A program made the position numbers and the translations under genes. 5,218 bases of DNA. It comes from Planctomycetota bacterium (GTDB taxonomy: Bacteria > Planctomycetota > UBA11346). The stretch is from NCBI GenBank assembly GCA_947440715.1, contig CANETI010000207.1, forward strand, positions 1-5,218, given 5' to 3'. Positions 4,977-5,218 of the stretch are shown here, piece after piece. Numbering within the stretch: position 1 is the first letter of the stretch; every line of letters starts with the position of its first letter. Under the pieces are notes generated by a model. It was not told the origin of the DNA. It ran no database searches and saw only the letters and a program-made list of their open reading frames with translations.

Positions 4977-5218
4977 CCATGTTATATAAATATTTAGATG
5001 AAAAAGGAGTCGATTTAATTATCAATAATCGGATCTTAATGACCAAAGGAAACGCGGTGAATGATGCCCACGATTATTTTTTCCGTATCGATCATAATTA
5101 TATGTTAAATAGCCTAATTTCTGACATTAAGGACGGGGTTAAAAGTGACAGGATTTTACGTTTCGTTCATAATATAGTCAACGACAGACCCGACATGGCA
5201 ACGCTGAAAAAATTTGCG
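4973..5218 (+). CDS. N-terminal part of a DUF2971-like protein (3' truncated by window)
   Basis: An open frame of 82 codons runs off the right edge. The first residues, 'MLYKYLDEKGVDLIINNRIL' from the second Met, followed by 'NDAHDYFFRI' (around 30-39), match the opening of DUF2971 proteins as I know it: a (L/I)YKY start, a helix, a strand 'NR-x-L', then a 'FNDPFD'-like motif, here NDAHD with Pro missing. DUF2971 function is not established; such genes are common in accessory regions. The codons are strongly AT-biased (AAT, TTA, ATA, AAA) compared with rpsI and the secreted-protein gene, suggesting separate origin. Two starts are possible, 4973 and 4979; no ribosome site distinguishes them. 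A palindrome and weak promoter lie just upstream. Family is tentative because most of the protein is missing. Confidence 0.6.
   Translation, partial: MTMLYKYLDEKGVDLIINNRILMTKGNAVNDAHDYFFRIDHNYMLNSLISDIKDGVKSDRILRFVHNIVNDRPDMATLKKFA

Overview
This is a bacterial chromosomal window that I can assign only by inference. The secreted protein at 2576-3532 combines a signal peptide, an 'IFLKDGR-x-IEGEI' start, a helical repeat and paired (Y/F)RGxW motifs. That architecture is familiar from Planctomycetota and relatives (PVC superphylum), so that is my best guess. No rRNA or other decisive marker is present. Base composition is roughly balanced over the core genes and becomes clearly AT-rich after about 4920.

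Layout. Positions 2-253 (+) hold the C-terminal end of a protein that may be a transposase. Positions 294-371 (-) are a complete tRNA-Pro(CGG) gene with an encoded CCA end. Positions 372-575 are AT-rich spacer with short repeats and a weak terminator candidate. Positions 576-2410 (-) carry a two-gene unit, read leftwards: a sugar-kinase-fold (FGGY) protein followed, with an ATGA overlap, by a small FtsB/DivIC-type septum protein. A divergent promoter region (2411-2575) separates this unit from 2576-3532 (+), a secreted protein with a Tyr/Gly/Pro-rich C-terminal domain. Positions 3647-4042 (+) are rpsI, ribosomal protein S9, closed by a strong 15-bp hairpin terminator at 4070-4103.

Positions 4104-4972 (869 bases) have no credible gene. 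They hold several inverted repeats and a striking cluster of AACACCC/GGGTGTT motifs (4714-4880). At 4973 an AT-rich open frame begins and runs off the window. Its N-terminus resembles DUF2971 proteins. The repeat-rich spacer plus the composition shift suggests the edge of an accessory or acquired segment.

How the genes relate. The tRNA and rpsI are translation housekeeping genes, but rpsI lacks its usual partner rplM upstream. The kinase-fold gene and the septum gene are translationally coupled, yet the kinase-fold protein has lost several FGGY signature residues, including the Asp expected as catalytic base (His240 here). It may therefore be a pseudokinase or a divergent enzyme working with, or only beside, the cell-division protein. 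The clearest things to look at again are this pair, the AACACCC repeat cluster, and the AT-rich DUF2971-like gene with its palindrome and overlapping leader ORF.
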